A DNA stretch of 64,000 nucleotides, taken from contig JAHHGZ010000009.1 in assembly GCA_019359595.1 (NCBI GenBank), forward strand, positions 62,001 through 126,000. Reading direction: 5' to 3'. This DNA is from Cyanomargarita calcarea GSE-NOS-MK-12-04C. Its GTDB lineage: Bacteria; Cyanobacteriota; Cyanobacteriia; Cyanobacteriales; Nostocaceae. Made by a program: the position numbers and the translations under genes. Positions 63,797 through 64,000 of this stretch are shown here, piece by piece. Below the pieces are notes generated by a model, which made no database searches, was not told the DNA's origin, and saw only the letters and a program-made list of their open reading frames with translations. Within the stretch, counting starts at the first letter, position 1. Every line of letters starts with the position of its first letter.

Positions 63797-64000
63797 TAAT
63801 GTAGATGCCGGGATTGGATTTACGAGTTTACCGGTAGTGATTGGTATAAGACTAATGCTGTATGAAGATGCACATAATCAAGACCCCCCTGTAGTCCCCC
63901 CTTGGCAAGGGGGGACGGCGTAGCCGGGGGGTAATATATGCAGCTTCACAAAGAAACGGCATAAGACTAATGCTGTGTATTTGTCAAGTGATGATTGTTA
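63797..64000. repeat. Window end: hairpin and short direct repeat
   Basis: GTCCCCCCTTGGCAAGGGGGGAC forms a hairpin at about 63894-63916. The string TATAAGACTAATGCTGT at 63845 recurs as CATAAGACTAATGCTGT at 63960. No other gene. Confidence 0.55.

Noticed and set aside
1-64000. tRNA or rRNA genes
   Set aside because: Reading both strands showed no convincing TψC-loop plus acceptor combination and no rRNA sequence.

Overview
The window comes from a filamentous, probably heterocyst-forming cyanobacterium (order Nostocales). The evidence is the dense HIP1 palindrome GCGATCGC in most of the sequence, heptanucleotide tandem repeats (STRR type), and cyanobacterial families such as PcxA, PAM68, cyanophycin enzymes, DUF928, DUF1517, DUF1822, DUF1823 and COP23. 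No tRNA, rRNA or CRISPR array was seen. The identity is inferred from sequence only.

Layout. 1-1828: the start of a ThDP-dependent decarboxylase and a succinic-semialdehyde dehydrogenase, the pair that closes the cyanobacterial TCA cycle. 2276-6908: two Uma2 nucleases, an FHA-GAF adenylate cyclase, the GTPase YlqF/RbgA and a VOC protein. 7337-16546: a two-partner secretion locus (response regulator, CHASE2 kinase, DUF928, filamentous-haemagglutinin exoprotein, TPR-CHAT protein, ShlB/FhaC transporter). Three of its members are damaged by in-frame deletion or frameshift. 16.8-19.6 kb: debris with a RelE/ParE toxin-antitoxin pair and remnants of a ThDP enzyme and a ketoacyl synthase III. 19.8-25.8 kb: a Spy/LTXXQ protein, class I aldolase, aspartate aminotransferase and a glycosyltransferase-TPR protein. 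26.3-29.0 kb: an inorganic-carbon locus with a broken bicarbonate permease, a beta-carbonic anhydrase and PcxA. 29.5-33.6 kb: acylphosphatase, DUF1823, a GH13 enzyme and a class I DAHP synthase. 34.6-38.5 kb: a CphA2-like cyanophycin synthetase, a small ORF and cyanophycinase. 38.6-42.8 kb: a giant CheB-CheR-PAS-kinase-receiver hybrid. 43.3-53.8 kb: a GH13 paralogue, an interrupted Uma2 gene, rpsO, PAM68, a type I-beta DAHP synthase, a lipoprotein, DUF1517, a pentapeptide-repeat protein, TyrA and an acyltransferase. 53.8-56.1 kb: transposase and other remnants with one intact Uma2 gene.

The most interesting block is 56255-63066, a tight seven-gene minus-strand operon. In order of transcription it encodes a sigma-70-like factor, DUF1822, a membrane CHAT protease, a CPBP membrane protease, a COP23 protein and two secreted trypsin-like proteases. 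By eye it has no HIP1 site and about twelve GGCGCC sites, whereas the other 54 kb is rich in HIP1. It looks like a transferred or lineage-specific proteolytic signalling or conflict system.

A second theme is decay and small repeats. At least nine genes are broken, several by clean internal deletions. Small dispersed repeats include STRRs, a 27-nt in-frame insertion that splits a HIP1 site inside a glycosidase gene, and hairpin elements.
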